A DNA stretch of 64,000 nt from positions 1 to 64,000 of the forward strand of contig NZ_JACICA010000001.1 in the NCBI RefSeq assembly GCF_014195585.1, written 5' to 3'. Under the pieces are notes generated by a model. The model ran no database searches and was not told the DNA's origin. It saw only the letters and a program-made list of their open reading frames with translations. Of this stretch, positions 17,641 to 26,783 are shown one piece after another (position 1 is the stretch's first letter; each line of letters begins with the position of its first letter). A program made the position numbers and the translations under genes. The DNA comes from Alloprevotella rava (GTDB taxonomy: Bacteria; Bacteroidota; Bacteroidia; Bacteroidales; Bacteroidaceae).

Positions 17641-18001
17641 TTGAAATCTAACGCGAATACCTGCGGACGGAAATAACGCCTTTTTTACGCACCACAAAAA
17701 CAAGCCTTTTTGCAATTCTTTCTATCAAAATTGTAAATACAATAAGGATATTTTCAAACGCAATAAGGATGTCAGCTGACATCCTTATTGTATCAGCTGA
17801 CAGAATAAGGATAGAAACGTCTCTTCGGTACATGGAAACCGCAGGAATTATGAAAGCAATGTCCATATCGGACCTTTTTCTCACTTTCTGCGATATGATT
17901 TTCCAGAAATATGCCCTCTTGGGTCTCTTTCCTTAGGTTCTTGACTGATTTTTTCGAGATTTTCTTCTCTAGAAAGGAGAAGGTTGTTGTCAAATAAAAG
18001 G
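17641..18001. repeat. Long intergenic repeat element, copy B
   Basis: The left block is TTGAAATC...CCTGCGGACGGAAATAACGC (17641-17679). The core palindromes are at 17739-17812 (CAATAAGGATGTCAGCTGAC, then ATCCTTATTG, then TATCAGCTGACAGAATAAGG). The right block is TCTAGAAAGGAGAAG...CAAATAAAAG (about 17978-18000). The same blocks occur in the same order at 31.7-32.2 kb and 61.2-61.6 kb. No protein-coding evidence was found: minus-strand frames across it only translate the repeat. It fills the 600-bp gap between the metalloprotease and mutS2. Confidence 0.75.
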
Positions 18002-18082
18002 GTAGTAAATAAAGTCTTCTTTTGCCTCGTTTGCCTGAAGCTTCTATCTGTTCCGCTTCTCCCTTATCTCGTATCTATTTTG

Positions 18083-18090
18083 TATCTTTG
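18083..18090 (+). promoter_or_regulatory. -7 box of the mutS2 promoter
   Basis: TATCTTTG fits TAnnTTTG and lies 19 nt before the ATG at 18110. Because it sits inside the longer open frame from 17984, it fixes the true start at 18110. The -33 box is weak. Confidence 0.6.
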
Positions 18091-18109
18091 CCTAAAAATA
18101 AATACAAGC

Positions 18110-20626
18110 ATGATTTTCCCTGAAAATTTTGAACAGAAAATCGGGTTTGACGAAATTCGGACGTTGCTTAAAGGGCGTTGCATGTCCACGCTTGGCACCG
18201 AATGGGTCGATAGTCAGCTCAAATTTCTGTCCCGATACGAAGACGTGAGAGAAGCGCTCGAACAGGTGCGCGACTTCATACGTTTTTCTGAAGAGGAAGA
18301 CGACATTTACGAAGAAAACTTTTTCGATGTTCGTCAGGCCTTGATGCGCATTCGTCCAGAGCGCACACACATGGAAGAACTTGAGCTTTTCGATTTGAAA
18401 CGTTCGCTCAAGTCGGTCAGTGATTTAGTTGATTTTTTTCGCAAAAAAGGCGACGGCGAAACACCCGAATACCCAGCACTCACTCAGATGGCTTCCAATG
18501 TGGAGACATTTCCGCAAATTGTCAAGCGCATAGATGAAGTGCTCAATAAATACGGAAAAGTCAAGGATACGGCTTCTCCAGAATTACTCCAAACCCGTCA
18601 TTCAATAGAAGTGACAACGCGTGGTATCAGCCATAGTTTGCGCACCCTCATCTCCGAGGCACAGAATGAAGGCTATATTGATCGCGATGTTGCGCCCACG
18701 CTGCGTGATGGGCGTTTGGTGATTCCTGTTGCCCCTGCCCTCAAGCGAAAGATTAAGGGTATTATACACGATGAGAGTGCCACGGGCAAGACTGTTTTCA
18801 TAGAACCATCAGTAGTTGTAGACGCAAACAATCGCATTCGCGAATTGAAATCGCAAGAGAAGCGCGAAGTCATTCGAATTTTACAGGAATTGACCAACAA
18901 CATTCGTCCTTGTGCACCTGCCATGTTGCAAAGTCTGCACTTCTTGGCTCATATCGACTTCCTGCGCGCCTTGGCGAGTTTTTCAACGACATTTGAATCT
19001 GTTATCCCCGAAGTGCGCAAATACCCCTACATGGATTGGGTGCAAGCCATTCATCCGCTGCTTCAGCAAAGTTTGCAGCGCCATGGTAGTAAGCAGGTAC
19101 CGCTTGATATCGCCCTCAAAGGAAAGCAACATATTTTGTTGATTTCTGGCCCTAATGCAGGCGGTAAGTCCGTTTGTCTGAAAACTGTTGGTTTGTTGCA
19201 GTATATGCTACAATGCGGTATGCCCGTACCTATGCGCGAAAATTCCGTGATGGGTATTTTTCAGGATATTTTTATCAGCATTGGTGACGAGCAAGATCTT
19301 GAAAACGAACTCTCCACTTACAGCAGTCATTTGCTCGGTATGAAGGCCATGATGAAAAATGCAGGGCCTCATTCGCTGCTTTTGATTGACGAGTTCGGCG
19401 GCGGTACAGAGCCACAAATAGGTGGAGCTATGGCCGAAGCCATCCTCAACCGCTTTGTGGAAAACGGTACTTACGGCGTCATCACGACCCACTACCAGAA
19501 TCTGAAACACTTTGCAGATTCAACGGAGAGCGTTGTGAATGGAGCTATGCTATACGACCGTGCACAGATGCAACCGCTATTCTTGTTGCGCATAGGCCAT
19601 CCAGGTAGCAGTTTCGCCATAGAGATTGCCCGCAAGATAGGTTTACCCGAAGATGTGATAGCCTATGCCGCCGACTTGGTAGGGAAGGACTATGTCATGT
19701 CCGATAAATATCTCCAGGACATAGCCCGCGATAAGATGTACTGGGAGACCAAGCGCCAGAAAGTACACACGCAGGAGAAGCAGCTGCAGGCGTCGCTGGC
19801 CAACTACGAAAAAGAACTCCAGAATTTCAATCAGGAGCGAAAACAAGTGATGGCCAAAGCAAAAGAGGAAGCGCAGGATTTGCTCAAGCAGAGTAATGCG
19901 AAAATCGAAAGCACTATCCGCGCCATCAAAGAAGCTCAAGCCGAGAAAGAAAAAACGCGCGAGGTGCGCCAGCAATTGGACGAATATAAAAACACTCTTC
20001 GACAAGATATGGAAGAGGAAGACCGCATAGCGCGAAAGATTGAGAAAATCAAACGCCGGCAGCAGCGGAAGTCTGAAAAGAAAGGTTCTGCGCTACAGCA
20101 GCTGGTCAGCACGCTGTCAAAGAATGCTTCTGATCAGCCCAGGCCTGTTTCAACTCACGTGAAAGTGAGGGTGGGGGATTATGTCCGCCTAAAAGGTCAA
20201 ACAACAGTTGGACACGTGGAAGTGATCTCTGGTAAGCAAGCGCGCGTTCTCTTTGGTATGATGCACACCAATGTGCCTCTGTCGCGCCTCGAAGTAACAA
20301 TGAAGTCCGAGAGCAATAACATTTCGAAAGTTTCCACCTTTGTGTCGAAACAGACACGGGATGCTGTTTACGAAAAGAAGTTGAATTTCAAGTCTGAGAT
20401 AGACCTACGCGGTATGCGCGGGGATGAAGCGCTCGATGTGGTATCTCATTTCATCGACGATGCCATACTCCTAGAGCAGTCGCAAGTACGTATTCTTCAC
20501 GGAACGGGAACTGGTGCTCTCCGAATGCTCATCCGCCAATATCTTCATACGGTTCCCGGCGTCAAAACCTTTCATGACGAGCACGTTCAGTTTGGTGGAG
20601 CGGGGATTACAATCGTAGAATTTTAA
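18110..20626 (+). CDS. mutS2: Endonuclease MutS2
   Basis: A MutS-like ATPase of the MutS2 class, about 838 residues from the chosen ATG (MIFPENFEQKIGFDE). The core and lever region comes first, then the ATPase with Walker A GPNAGGKS at about 347-354, Walker B (LLLIDEFGGGTEPQ) and the THYQNLKHFA loop. A long coiled coil (EKQLQASLANYEKELQNFNQ and on) leads into a KOW-like segment (VGDYVRLKGQTTVGHVEVIS). A C-terminal Smr nuclease domain ends the protein (EIDLRGMRGDEALDVVSHFI; ILHGTGTGALR). MutS2 proteins limit recombination and, in some bacteria, rescue collided ribosomes. Domains I and IV typical of mismatch-repair MutS are absent, as expected. Confidence 0.95.
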   Translation: MIFPENFEQKIGFDEIRTLLKGRCMSTLGTEWVDSQLKFLSRYEDVREALEQVRDFIRFSEEEDDIYEENFFDVRQALMRIRPERTHMEELELFDLKRSLKSVSDLVDFFRKKGDGETPEYPALTQMASNVETFPQIVKRIDEVLNKYGKVKDTASPELLQTRHSIEVTTRGISHSLRTLISEAQNEGYIDRDVAPTLRDGRLVIPVAPALKRKIKGIIHDESATGKTVFIEPSVVVDANNRIRELKSQEKREVIRILQELTNNIRPCAPAMLQSLHFLAHIDFLRALASFSTTFESVIPEVRKYPYMDWVQAIHPLLQQSLQRHGSKQVPLDIALKGKQHILLISGPNAGGKSVCLKTVGLLQYMLQCGMPVPMRENSVMGIFQDIFISIGDEQDLENELSTYSSHLLGMKAMMKNAGPHSLLLIDEFGGGTEPQIGGAMAEAILNRFVENGTYGVITTHYQNLKHFADSTESVVNGAMLYDRAQMQPLFLLRIGHPGSSFAIEIARKIGLPEDVIAYAADLVGKDYVMSDKYLQDIARDKMYWETKRQKVHTQEKQLQASLANYEKELQNFNQERKQVMAKAKEEAQDLLKQSNAKIESTIRAIKEAQAEKEKTREVRQQLDEYKNTLRQDMEEEDRIARKIEKIKRRQQRKSEKKGSALQQLVSTLSKNASDQPRPVSTHVKVRVGDYVRLKGQTTVGHVEVISGKQARVLFGMMHTNVPLSRLEVTMKSESNNISKVSTFVSKQTRDAVYEKKLNFKSEIDLRGMRGDEALDVVSHFIDDAILLEQSQVRILHGTGTGALRMLIRQYLHTVPGVKTFHDEHVQFGGAGITIVEF

Positions 20627-20669
20627 GAAATACGAGGAAAAGAAGTGGACTTCTTCTTTATAGCAATAG

Positions 20670-22679
20670 ATGTTTCAAAATATACAGAATGAAAAGAGGG
20701 TACAACTGACCGATTTTCTTCCAACAACGTTGAAGGAAGTCCGTCAGCGTGGCTGGGACTACTTAGATGTTATCCTCTTTAGTGGAGATGCTTATGTCGA
20801 TCATCCCTCGTTTGGCGCAGCAGTTATAGGCCGCATATTGGAAGCTGAAGGCTACCGTGTGGCCATTGTTCCGCAGCCCGACTGGCATGGTGATTTCCGC
20901 GACTTTAAGAAGCTCGGACGACCACGTCTCTTTTTCGGGATTGCGCCCGGCTGTATGGACTCGATGGTTAATAAGTATACCGCCAACCGCCGCCTGCGTT
21001 CGGAAGATGCTTACAGTCCTGATGGTCGTCACGATATGCGCCCGGAATATCCAACGATAGTATATTCTCAAATTCTCAAACAGATATATCCCGATGTGCC
21101 AGTAGTGCTGGGAGGCATCGAAGCCAGTCTTCGTCGCCTTACCCATTACGACTATTGGAAAGATACCCTAAAACCCTGCATTCTCAAGGAGAGTGGGGGC
21201 GACCTCATTATCTACGGCATGGGAGAACTCCCCATGGTTGCACTTTGCCAGCTTTTAGAGGACAAAGTGTTGCACCACGAGCCCGACGCCTTTGTGGCAA
21301 CTGCCGATTTTCGGAATATCGTTAGCAAATTCCCCGTTTCTCAAACCGTTACGATGGTTTCAGAGAACGAAGTTCCAGGAGGTATCACGGAGGACGATAT
21401 AGTGCTGCACAGTCATGAGGATTGTTTGCGCAATCGTAAGCATTATGCCGAGAATTTTCGTCATATTGAGGAGGAGAGTAACCGTCTTCACGCGCAGCGC
21501 ATCTTGCAACCTTTAGGAAAGAATTATGTTGTTGTCAATCCGCCTTATCCTCCACTGACAACGGAGCAGATTGACCATAGTTTCGACTTACCTTATACGC
21601 GTTTGCCTCACCCCAAATATCGCGGCAAGCGTATTCCCGCTTACGAGATGATAAAGTTCAGTGTCAACATCCACCGCGGATGCTTTGGCGGCTGCGCTTT
21701 CTGCACCATTAGTGCCCATCAAGGCAAGTTTATCATGTCGCGTTCCAAGGAGAGCATTATTCGCGAGGTGAAAGCCGTTACGAAGATGCCCGACTTTCGC
21801 GGTTATCTGAGCGATTTGGGAGGGCCGTCGGCCAATATGTATGGTATGCAAGGCCGCAACCGCGATATATGCGCTCGTTGTAAGCGCCCATCTTGTATCA
21901 GTCCGGCTGTATGCCCCAATCTCAATACCGACCACACTCAGCTGCTTGATGTGTACCGCGCTGTTGATGCACTTCCCGGTATGAAGAAAAGCTTTATCGG
22001 TAGTGGCGTGCGTTATGATCTCTTGCTCCATAAGAGCAAGGATGAACAGGCCAATAAGTCTGCGCAGGAATACACGAAAGAACTCATCCTTCGACACGTC
22101 AGCGGTCGTCTGAAAGTGGCTCCAGAGCATACTTCCGACCGTGTGCTACACATCATGCGTAAGCCGAGCTTCCAGTTGTTTTATGAATTCAAGCGTATCT
22201 TTGAGAAAATCAACAAAGAGGCAGGACTTAAACAGCAGATAATACCATATTTCATTTCCTCTCATCCAGGTTGTACGGAAGAGGATATGGCCGAATTGGC
22301 AGCACTCACCAAGGAGATGGATTTTCATTTGGAGCAGGTTCAAGACTTTACGCCAACTCCTATGACAGTAAGCACCGAGACGTGGTATAGTGGCTACCAT
22401 CCTTACACACTCGAAGCCGTTTATTCCGCACAAACGCCACAGCAGAAATTGCGTCAACGTATGTTTTTCTTCTGGTATAAGCCAGAGGAGCGCGCAAAGA
22501 TTCAGGCTGAATTGCGGCGTATGAACCGCCCCGATTTGATACAGAAACTCTACGGCGGCCTACCAGAACGCGCATCTATGCCTGCTTCTAAACCTCAGCG
22601 GAAGAAGCGAAAGGAGCGTGAAGATAAACCACATTCTTTCAATCCTAATTTTAGTAAAAACAATAAGAGGAGGCGTTGA
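20670..22679 (+). CDS. YgiQ-family radical SAM protein
   Basis: A 669-residue radical SAM protein of the YgiQ (UPF0313) family. The iron-sulfur Cys triad is C338-x3-C342-x2-C345 in GCFGGCAFCTIS. A characteristic N-terminal B12-binding-like domain precedes it (LDVILFSGDAYVDHPSFGAA; PTIVYSQILKQIYPDVPVVL, GGIEASLRR), and the later block GRLKVAPEHTSDRVLHIM is typical of the family. The C-terminus is very basic (KPQRKKRKERED...NNKRRR), perhaps for nucleic-acid contact. The biochemical function of YgiQ is not established. It lies 43 bp after mutS2 and ends in a bidirectional terminator. Confidence 0.93.
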   Translation: MFQNIQNEKRVQLTDFLPTTLKEVRQRGWDYLDVILFSGDAYVDHPSFGAAVIGRILEAEGYRVAIVPQPDWHGDFRDFKKLGRPRLFFGIAPGCMDSMVNKYTANRRLRSEDAYSPDGRHDMRPEYPTIVYSQILKQIYPDVPVVLGGIEASLRRLTHYDYWKDTLKPCILKESGGDLIIYGMGELPMVALCQLLEDKVLHHEPDAFVATADFRNIVSKFPVSQTVTMVSENEVPGGITEDDIVLHSHEDCLRNRKHYAENFRHIEEESNRLHAQRILQPLGKNYVVVNPPYPPLTTEQIDHSFDLPYTRLPHPKYRGKRIPAYEMIKFSVNIHRGCFGGCAFCTISAHQGKFIMSRSKESIIREVKAVTKMPDFRGYLSDLGGPSANMYGMQGRNRDICARCKRPSCISPAVCPNLNTDHTQLLDVYRAVDALPGMKKSFIGSGVRYDLLLHKSKDEQANKSAQEYTKELILRHVSGRLKVAPEHTSDRVLHIMRKPSFQLFYEFKRIFEKINKEAGLKQQIIPYFISSHPGCTEEDMAELAALTKEMDFHLEQVQDFTPTPMTVSTETWYSGYHPYTLEAVYSAQTPQQKLRQRMFFFWYKPEERAKIQAELRRMNRPDLIQKLYGGLPERASMPASKPQRKKRKEREDKPHSFNPNFSKNNKRRR

Positions 22680-22711
22680 AAAATATGCAAGTCCTACTCT
22701 GTAATACAAAC

Positions 22712-22750
22712 AAAACTCCTTGAAAAGTCTTGCACTTTTCAAGGAGTTTT
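22712..22750. terminator. Bidirectional terminator
   Basis: A perfect 17-bp stem (AAAACTCCTTGAAAAGT with its complement) and a 5-nt loop lie between convergent ygiQ-family (plus) and CNNM (minus) genes. The A/T-rich arms and flanks make it work both ways. Confidence 0.93.
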
Positions 22751-22848
22751 ATTTTTGTAATTATGTGGAAACTAATTTATTTAAAAAATAGAAAGCTTAT
22801 TTTGCCCCTTTTGTCCTTCCAAAGAAGAAGGCGGATAAGCGGGGAAAT

Positions 22849-23898
22849 TTATGCCTCTTTCTCGTCGGCTTGCTGTTGCTGCTGTTCCTTCCATTGTTCC
22901 CGCGCATACTCTTGCATATCGGTCACAGTGTCCTTTTCGTCAACGATTTCAGTGCCGAGCATAGTCTCAATGACGTCTTCCATAGTGACAATACCGCGCA
23001 AACAGCCATATTCGTCGATGATAACAGAGATGTGCTCTTTCTGTGCCAACAATTTTTCCCAAATGACAGAGACACTCTCGTTTTCGGGGAAAGAAAGGAT
23101 AGGGCGGACAAGTTCTTCGAGCTTCATGTTAAACCTATCTTCTGACAGCTTTTCGAGAATGGTTTGGCGCAGTACGTAGCCCGTGATATAGTCGTCGTTA
23201 TCCTTGAATACAGGTATACGCGAATAGGTTTGGAACTGCTCGTGTTCACGAAATTCTTTAAGCGTCATTGATTCTTCCGCCATTTCCACGACAGAAGAAG
23301 GTGTCATGATTTCGCGCGCAGTAACTTTTGAAAGTTTCAGCATATTCTGCAGCATTTTGTCCTCTTTCTGCTGAAAAACACCTTCCTCTGCTCCAACGGT
23401 AACCATTGCCGAAACCTCCTCGCGACTAACAGATGCGGGAGCAGCATCAGGCTGAATGAAATTGGTGATAAGTTCCGCCAAAAGAACAAAAGGATAAGTG
23501 ATGATCACAAGGAAATGAATGAGCGGTGTAAAGCGCAAAATGATGTGTCGCCAATAGGTGGCACCCAGAGTCTTCGGGATGATTTCAGAAAACACAAGGA
23601 TGAGCACCGTCAGTCCAGCTGAAAACCAGCCCACAGCAGCGTCGCCAAATTGTGCGGCAGCCATAGCTCCCACGCCAGCAGCGCCAGCGGTGTTTGCAAT
23701 GGTGTTGATAGTAAGGATTGCTGAGATGGGTTTGTCGATGTCTTGCTTATACTTCTTTAGGCGGCGTGCCGTTTTTGAGCCTTCGTCTTCCTTCATGGTT
23801 ACGAAAGACATAGGGGTGGATAGTAAAGATGCTTCGAGTATGGAGCAAGCGAAAGATGCGAAAACTACTAAGAATAAAAGCGCTAAAAGCGGAATCAT
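22849..23898 (-). CDS. CNNM/CBS membrane protein (HlyC/CorC-like)
   Basis: A 349-residue inner-membrane protein. The N-terminal CNNM domain (DUF21) has three or four hydrophobic helices (LLALLFLVVFASFACSILEA; VGWFSAGLTVLILVFSEIIP). Two CBS domains follow at about 195-310 (REIMTPSSVVEMAEESM; HISVIIDEYGCLRGIVTMED). The family is linked to Mg2+ efflux or divalent-cation homeostasis; the hemolysin label is historical. The C-terminal transporter-associated (CorC_HlyC) domain found in many homologues is missing: the protein ends soon after the CBS pair with a Gln-rich tail. That is a known shorter variant, not necessarily a truncation. Confidence 0.9.
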   Translation of the reverse strand: MIPLLALLFLVVFASFACSILEASLLSTPMSFVTMKEDEGSKTARRLKKYKQDIDKPISAILTINTIANTAGAAGVGAMAAAQFGDAAVGWFSAGLTVLILVFSEIIPKTLGATYWRHIILRFTPLIHFLVIITYPFVLLAELITNFIQPDAAPASVSREEVSAMVTVGAEEGVFQQKEDKMLQNMLKLSKVTAREIMTPSSVVEMAEESMTLKEFREHEQFQTYSRIPVFKDNDDYITGYVLRQTILEKLSEDRFNMKLEELVRPILSFPENESVSVIWEKLLAQKEHISVIIDEYGCLRGIVTMEDVIETMLGTEIVDEKDTVTDMQEYAREQWKEQQQQQADEKEA

Positions 23899-24250
23899 TG
23901 TTATGAAAATGCGATTTTATAAATGATAAGATGTGGAGAAATCTCACACCCGCTAGGTTTTTTGCCCAGCAGGTGCAAATATATGGATTTATGTGCGAAC
24001 TGCAAAGAAAGTGAAAATGCCATGTATCTTCCGCCCCTCTGAATCTGTTTGTCGGCTTTTGCTTTCTTTTTGTAGAAAGGTGGTTTTTGCTGATGTCATA
24101 AATTCTTTCACTTTTTCTCTGATAGGTCTTTTCTGTGTTTTTAGAAGAGTAATTTTTACGCTCCATAAGCGTAAAGAAATTGTACTTTGTTCTGATGCTT
24201 CATCTCTTCTTCCGCTTTCTCTGCTACTTTTCTTTTCTTTTGGAAAAGAT
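23899..24250 (-). promoter_or_regulatory. CNNM promoter region; otherwise no gene seen
   Basis: On the minus strand TATATTTG (23976-23983) fits the -7 consensus and predicts a leader of about 70 nt. A 10-bp imperfect inverted repeat (ACCTGCTGGG with CCTAGCGGGT, 23948-23974) sits right at the predicted start, so it could be an operator or a leader hairpin. A short inverted repeat (TTTACGCT with AGCGTAAA) lies near 24155-24176, within the gap downstream of the lysozyme gene. I see nothing else in this 350-bp gap. Confidence 0.45.
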
Positions 24251-25777
24251 CTATTTGCTATGTTTCACTCCATTGAGAGTGCGGAGTTTCTGAAAGTCTT
24301 CTTTCGTCCCATTAAACACGTTGATATCTACATCGCCATGAATCCCTTTTACGCGCCCTTCAGGTGTTAATTGCCAATATTGTAGTTGCACGAAAGGTTT
24401 GAATTCCGAATAGCGTGCTATCCAAATATCATAATCTTGTAGTTCTTGTGGGGCATTAGGTAAGTGACGATTTACAAACATTTGGCCGACGTATATCAGT
24501 GGGCGCGTACCTGTGTGGCGTTCCACGATATGTAGCCATGAAAGCATGGCGCGGAATAAAACGTCTTCGCCGCCCATATCACGAATTTGCTTTTCTGTTG
24601 GTTCGACATCAAGCATTGGCGGAAGATCGCCTTGATGTGGCGCCGCATACTTTAGGAACCAAGCTGCTTGTTCTGCAGCAGACGTGTGCGTAGAGAAGAA
24701 GTGGTAAGCTCCTACTGCAATTCCGTGCTGTCGAGCGTGCATGGCATCGGTATGGAAGTACTTGTTGCGCAGCGTTTTGCCTTCTGTCGCTTTAATGTAA
24801 ACAAAGCTAACGGGGTAGCTCGCATTTCCATTGATACGTCTCTTTAAGCTACCAAGACTTGTGATGCGGAGGTCGGACCAGTTGATACTATACGTTTTCT
24901 TTTTGATGTCGTGTTGGAAACGAGAAATATCAATGCCGTAGACACGATGAGCCGTGTAGACCATTTGTTCTCCAAGGAAATGATCGTTCCTCCAAATTCC
25001 TGCGTGAATAGTCTTTTGTGGCTCAATCGCAATACCAAAATTACTTCGCATTCCTGCCTTCCATGAACCTGCATAATATGTGCTATCAATGGCATAAGGC
25101 ATTGGATGGTTGCTAGTGGAGGGCGATTTGAATGTTCGGAGTATTCCTTCTCCCTCAAATTCGAGATGCTGATTGAATTGTCCTATATATTCTTGTGTGC
25201 TATTATGGAATGTTCCATTTTGCAGCGTGTCTGCGTGCCAGAGTCCTTGCCATGTTCCACGTTGTGGGATGTAGAGCGTACCGAAACCTTCGCGTAGGCC
25301 GTTTTTCCATTGTCCCTGATAAGTACAACTATCACCATAGATCATAGTGCCCTCACCGTTAGGCTGCTGATGGAGGTATCTGCCTGAATAATGCTGTTTG
25401 CCTAGAACAACCTCTTGGTATAGATTCCCCACAGTATTCCAGCCCAAGATGTTGCGGGGAGAAGCCGTGGGAACTTTAAGTGAAACATTTTGGAAATAGT
25501 AATGATTGTCAAAAAGACTACGAAACCATTTTACAACATTATAGACGAGCCAGCCAATGTAGGAATGGTGAGCATAAAAGAGTTTGTGCAAACTGTCAAA
25601 GTCTGCATAATTGCTTCCGTAATTAACCCCAACAAGTTGTCCCCAACGATTAACAACAGCGGAAGTATTACAGAAGTAGCTATGATGGGTTTTAGCTTGA
25701 GCAACATCGGGCAAAATCTCTGCATTTCCTCTCGTATGTTGAAATCCGAGTTCTATTTTGGGATTTGTTAGCGGCAA
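24251..25777 (-). CDS. MORN-repeat and GH25 lysozyme part of an amber-split gene
   Basis: This open frame starts with TTG at 25777, but it is in the same frame as the gene at 25799-26671, with one TAG and seven sense codons between them. Its first 60 residues (AVVNRWGQLVGVNYGSN) look like the second half of a trypsin-like fold, which the upstream ORF begins. MORN-type repeats follow at about 128-270 (YSGRYLHQQPNGEGTMIYGD; YQGQWKNGLREGFGTL). A GH25 muramidase domain comes next, with catalytic D283 (YGIDISRF), D390 and E392 (PPMLDVEPTE). GH25 enzymes cut the MurNAc-GlcNAc bond in peptidoglycan. Alone this ORF has no signal peptide, so the lysozyme would stay in the cytoplasm. The full product would be an inner-membrane-anchored protein of about 806 residues. 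Either a nonsense mutation or readthrough is possible. Confidence 0.85.
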   Translation of the reverse strand: MPLTNPKIELGFQHTRGNAEILPDVAQAKTHHSYFCNTSAVVNRWGQLVGVNYGSNYADFDSLHKLFYAHHSYIGWLVYNVVKWFRSLFDNHYYFQNVSLKVPTASPRNILGWNTVGNLYQEVVLGKQHYSGRYLHQQPNGEGTMIYGDSCTYQGQWKNGLREGFGTLYIPQRGTWQGLWHADTLQNGTFHNSTQEYIGQFNQHLEFEGEGILRTFKSPSTSNHPMPYAIDSTYYAGSWKAGMRSNFGIAIEPQKTIHAGIWRNDHFLGEQMVYTAHRVYGIDISRFQHDIKKKTYSINWSDLRITSLGSLKRRINGNASYPVSFVYIKATEGKTLRNKYFHTDAMHARQHGIAVGAYHFFSTHTSAAEQAAWFLKYAAPHQGDLPPMLDVEPTEKQIRDMGGEDVLFRAMLSWLHIVERHTGTRPLIYVGQMFVNRHLPNAPQELQDYDIWIARYSEFKPFVQLQYWQLTPEGRVKGIHGDVDINVFNGTKEDFQKLRTLNGVKHSK

Positions 25778-25798
25778 ACAATTTTGTGGATTAAAATA

Positions 25799-26671
25799 CT
25801 AGGGAGAGAAATGCCGTGTGTTTTTAGGTAGAGACCTGCCTGCAATCTGGATGAGGGAGAGGCTGTCTCCGTTGCTTCGACAAAGAGAGGCTTTATAGCG
25901 ACGAACCATGACTTTTCCGCTGTCAGTGGGCGAAGTGACAGTGACAGTGTAAGATTGCAGCAGTTCGCAGGAGAGCGACTTTGGCTTGCTGTGGAGCATA
26001 CGTTTTACACGCGAGAGCATCGAGTCTGTATTGGCCTGTCGGAGGATTGTTTTTTCGCGAAGAACCATAACATCGTTGTAGCCATCGTCTACGACGGAGT
26101 GCGTGCGGGCATAATAATCAAATTCGCGGTGGCTGCGTTTGAGCTGCTTGCTCAGAAGTTCGAGAGCAATGCTATCTTCGCGAAGTTCCTGCCTCAGCGT
26201 GCAGTCCGTTTTCTTTGTAACCATAGATGCAGGCGCTGTAGTGGCTGTCACAACGTGCCCACCGTTCGATATAAAAAAGCCGTTTCCCAATAGTTTTACT
26301 TGGTTTGTGGAATCCGATAAAGAGAGCGATTCGTCAACGACTTTTGTAGAAAGTTTATTAGAATAAAGTGTGTCACCGCTTTGAGATATGATGCGATTGG
26401 TACAGGTGAGTTCTACTTGTACCAATCCTGAGAGTTGATTTTCAAGAGAGGCAGGAAAAAATATTATTCCCAAGCAGGAAACAAAGAGTACTGCAAGAAT
26501 GCCCCATTTGAAACGGCGAATCCAAGCTGCCTGCTGACGCAGCGACTTTTTAGAAAGTCTTCCAATTTGTTGGGAGCGTTTTCTAAGGCGTTCTTTGAGT
26601 TTTGCCAGGTTTTCTTTCTTTTCTCCTGTCTTTATATGTCTCCGCAATATCTTATTTGCAGGAAATTTCAT
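25799..26671 (-). CDS. Membrane-anchored N-terminal half of an amber-split trypsin-like protein
   Basis: A 290-residue ORF. It has a basic cytoplasmic N-terminus with a short coiled coil (ENLAKLKERLRKRSQQIGRL), one membrane segment at about 56-74 (GILAVLFVSCLGIIFFPA), and a periplasmic region resembling the first half of a trypsin-like serine protease (LLGNGFFISNGGHVVTATTA; SLIQIAGRSLP). The catalytic His expected in VVTNxHV is replaced by TATTA, so the fold is probably inactive. The frame ends at TAG (25799-25801), and the reading frame continues without shift into the MORN/GH25 ORF. In trypsin-like folds the sequence after an SLIQI strand should carry the second barrel with the Ser region, which is what lies beyond the stop. 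Confidence 0.8.
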   Translation of the reverse strand: MKFPANKILRRHIKTGEKKENLAKLKERLRKRSQQIGRLSKKSLRQQAAWIRRFKWGILAVLFVSCLGIIFFPASLENQLSGLVQVELTCTNRIISQSGDTLYSNKLSTKVVDESLSLSDSTNQVKLLGNGFFISNGGHVVTATTAPASMVTKKTDCTLRQELREDSIALELLSKQLKRSHREFDYYARTHSVVDDGYNDVMVLREKTILRQANTDSMLSRVKRMLHSKPKSLSCELLQSYTVTVTSPTDSGKVMVRRYKASLCRSNGDSLSLIQIAGRSLPKNTRHFSP

Positions 26672-26699
26672 TATCCTAACGTTGTTGTGTGGGTTAATA

Positions 26700-26765
26700 A
26701 AGGACGAGCTGCAAGAGAAGAGTCTGTTTGCTTTTTCAAAACACTTTGCCTTGCATCTCGTCCTT
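26700..26765 (-). terminator. Probable terminator after ndh
   Basis: Arms AAGGACGAG-c-TGCAAG and CTTGCA-t-CTCGTCCTT pair over 15 bp with one mismatch around a 34-nt loop. On the minus strand the stem is followed by TTTATT. It lies between ndh and the trypsin-like/GH25 gene, which would then need its own promoter; none was recognised. Confidence 0.55.
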
Positions 26766-26783
26766 CGTTCCTAAATTTAAGTG

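Noticed and set aside
17648-17884. 78-residue minus-strand ORF, and similar ones at 40251-40466 and 31505-31807
   Set aside because: They are translations of the intergenic repeat (phrases such as IRMSADILIAFENILIV recur because the DNA recurs). No start signal or codon pattern supports them.
17984-18109. Longer N-terminus of MutS2
   Set aside because: The extension covers the mutS2 promoter and repeat-derived sequence; the family start matches the ATG at 18110.
25799-25801. Genome-wide recoding of TAG as sense
   Set aside because: TAG ends other intact genes here (glycosyltransferase at 5211-5213, DUF1573 gene at 10573-10575, Rid-family gene at 42485-42487), so TAG is a normal stop.
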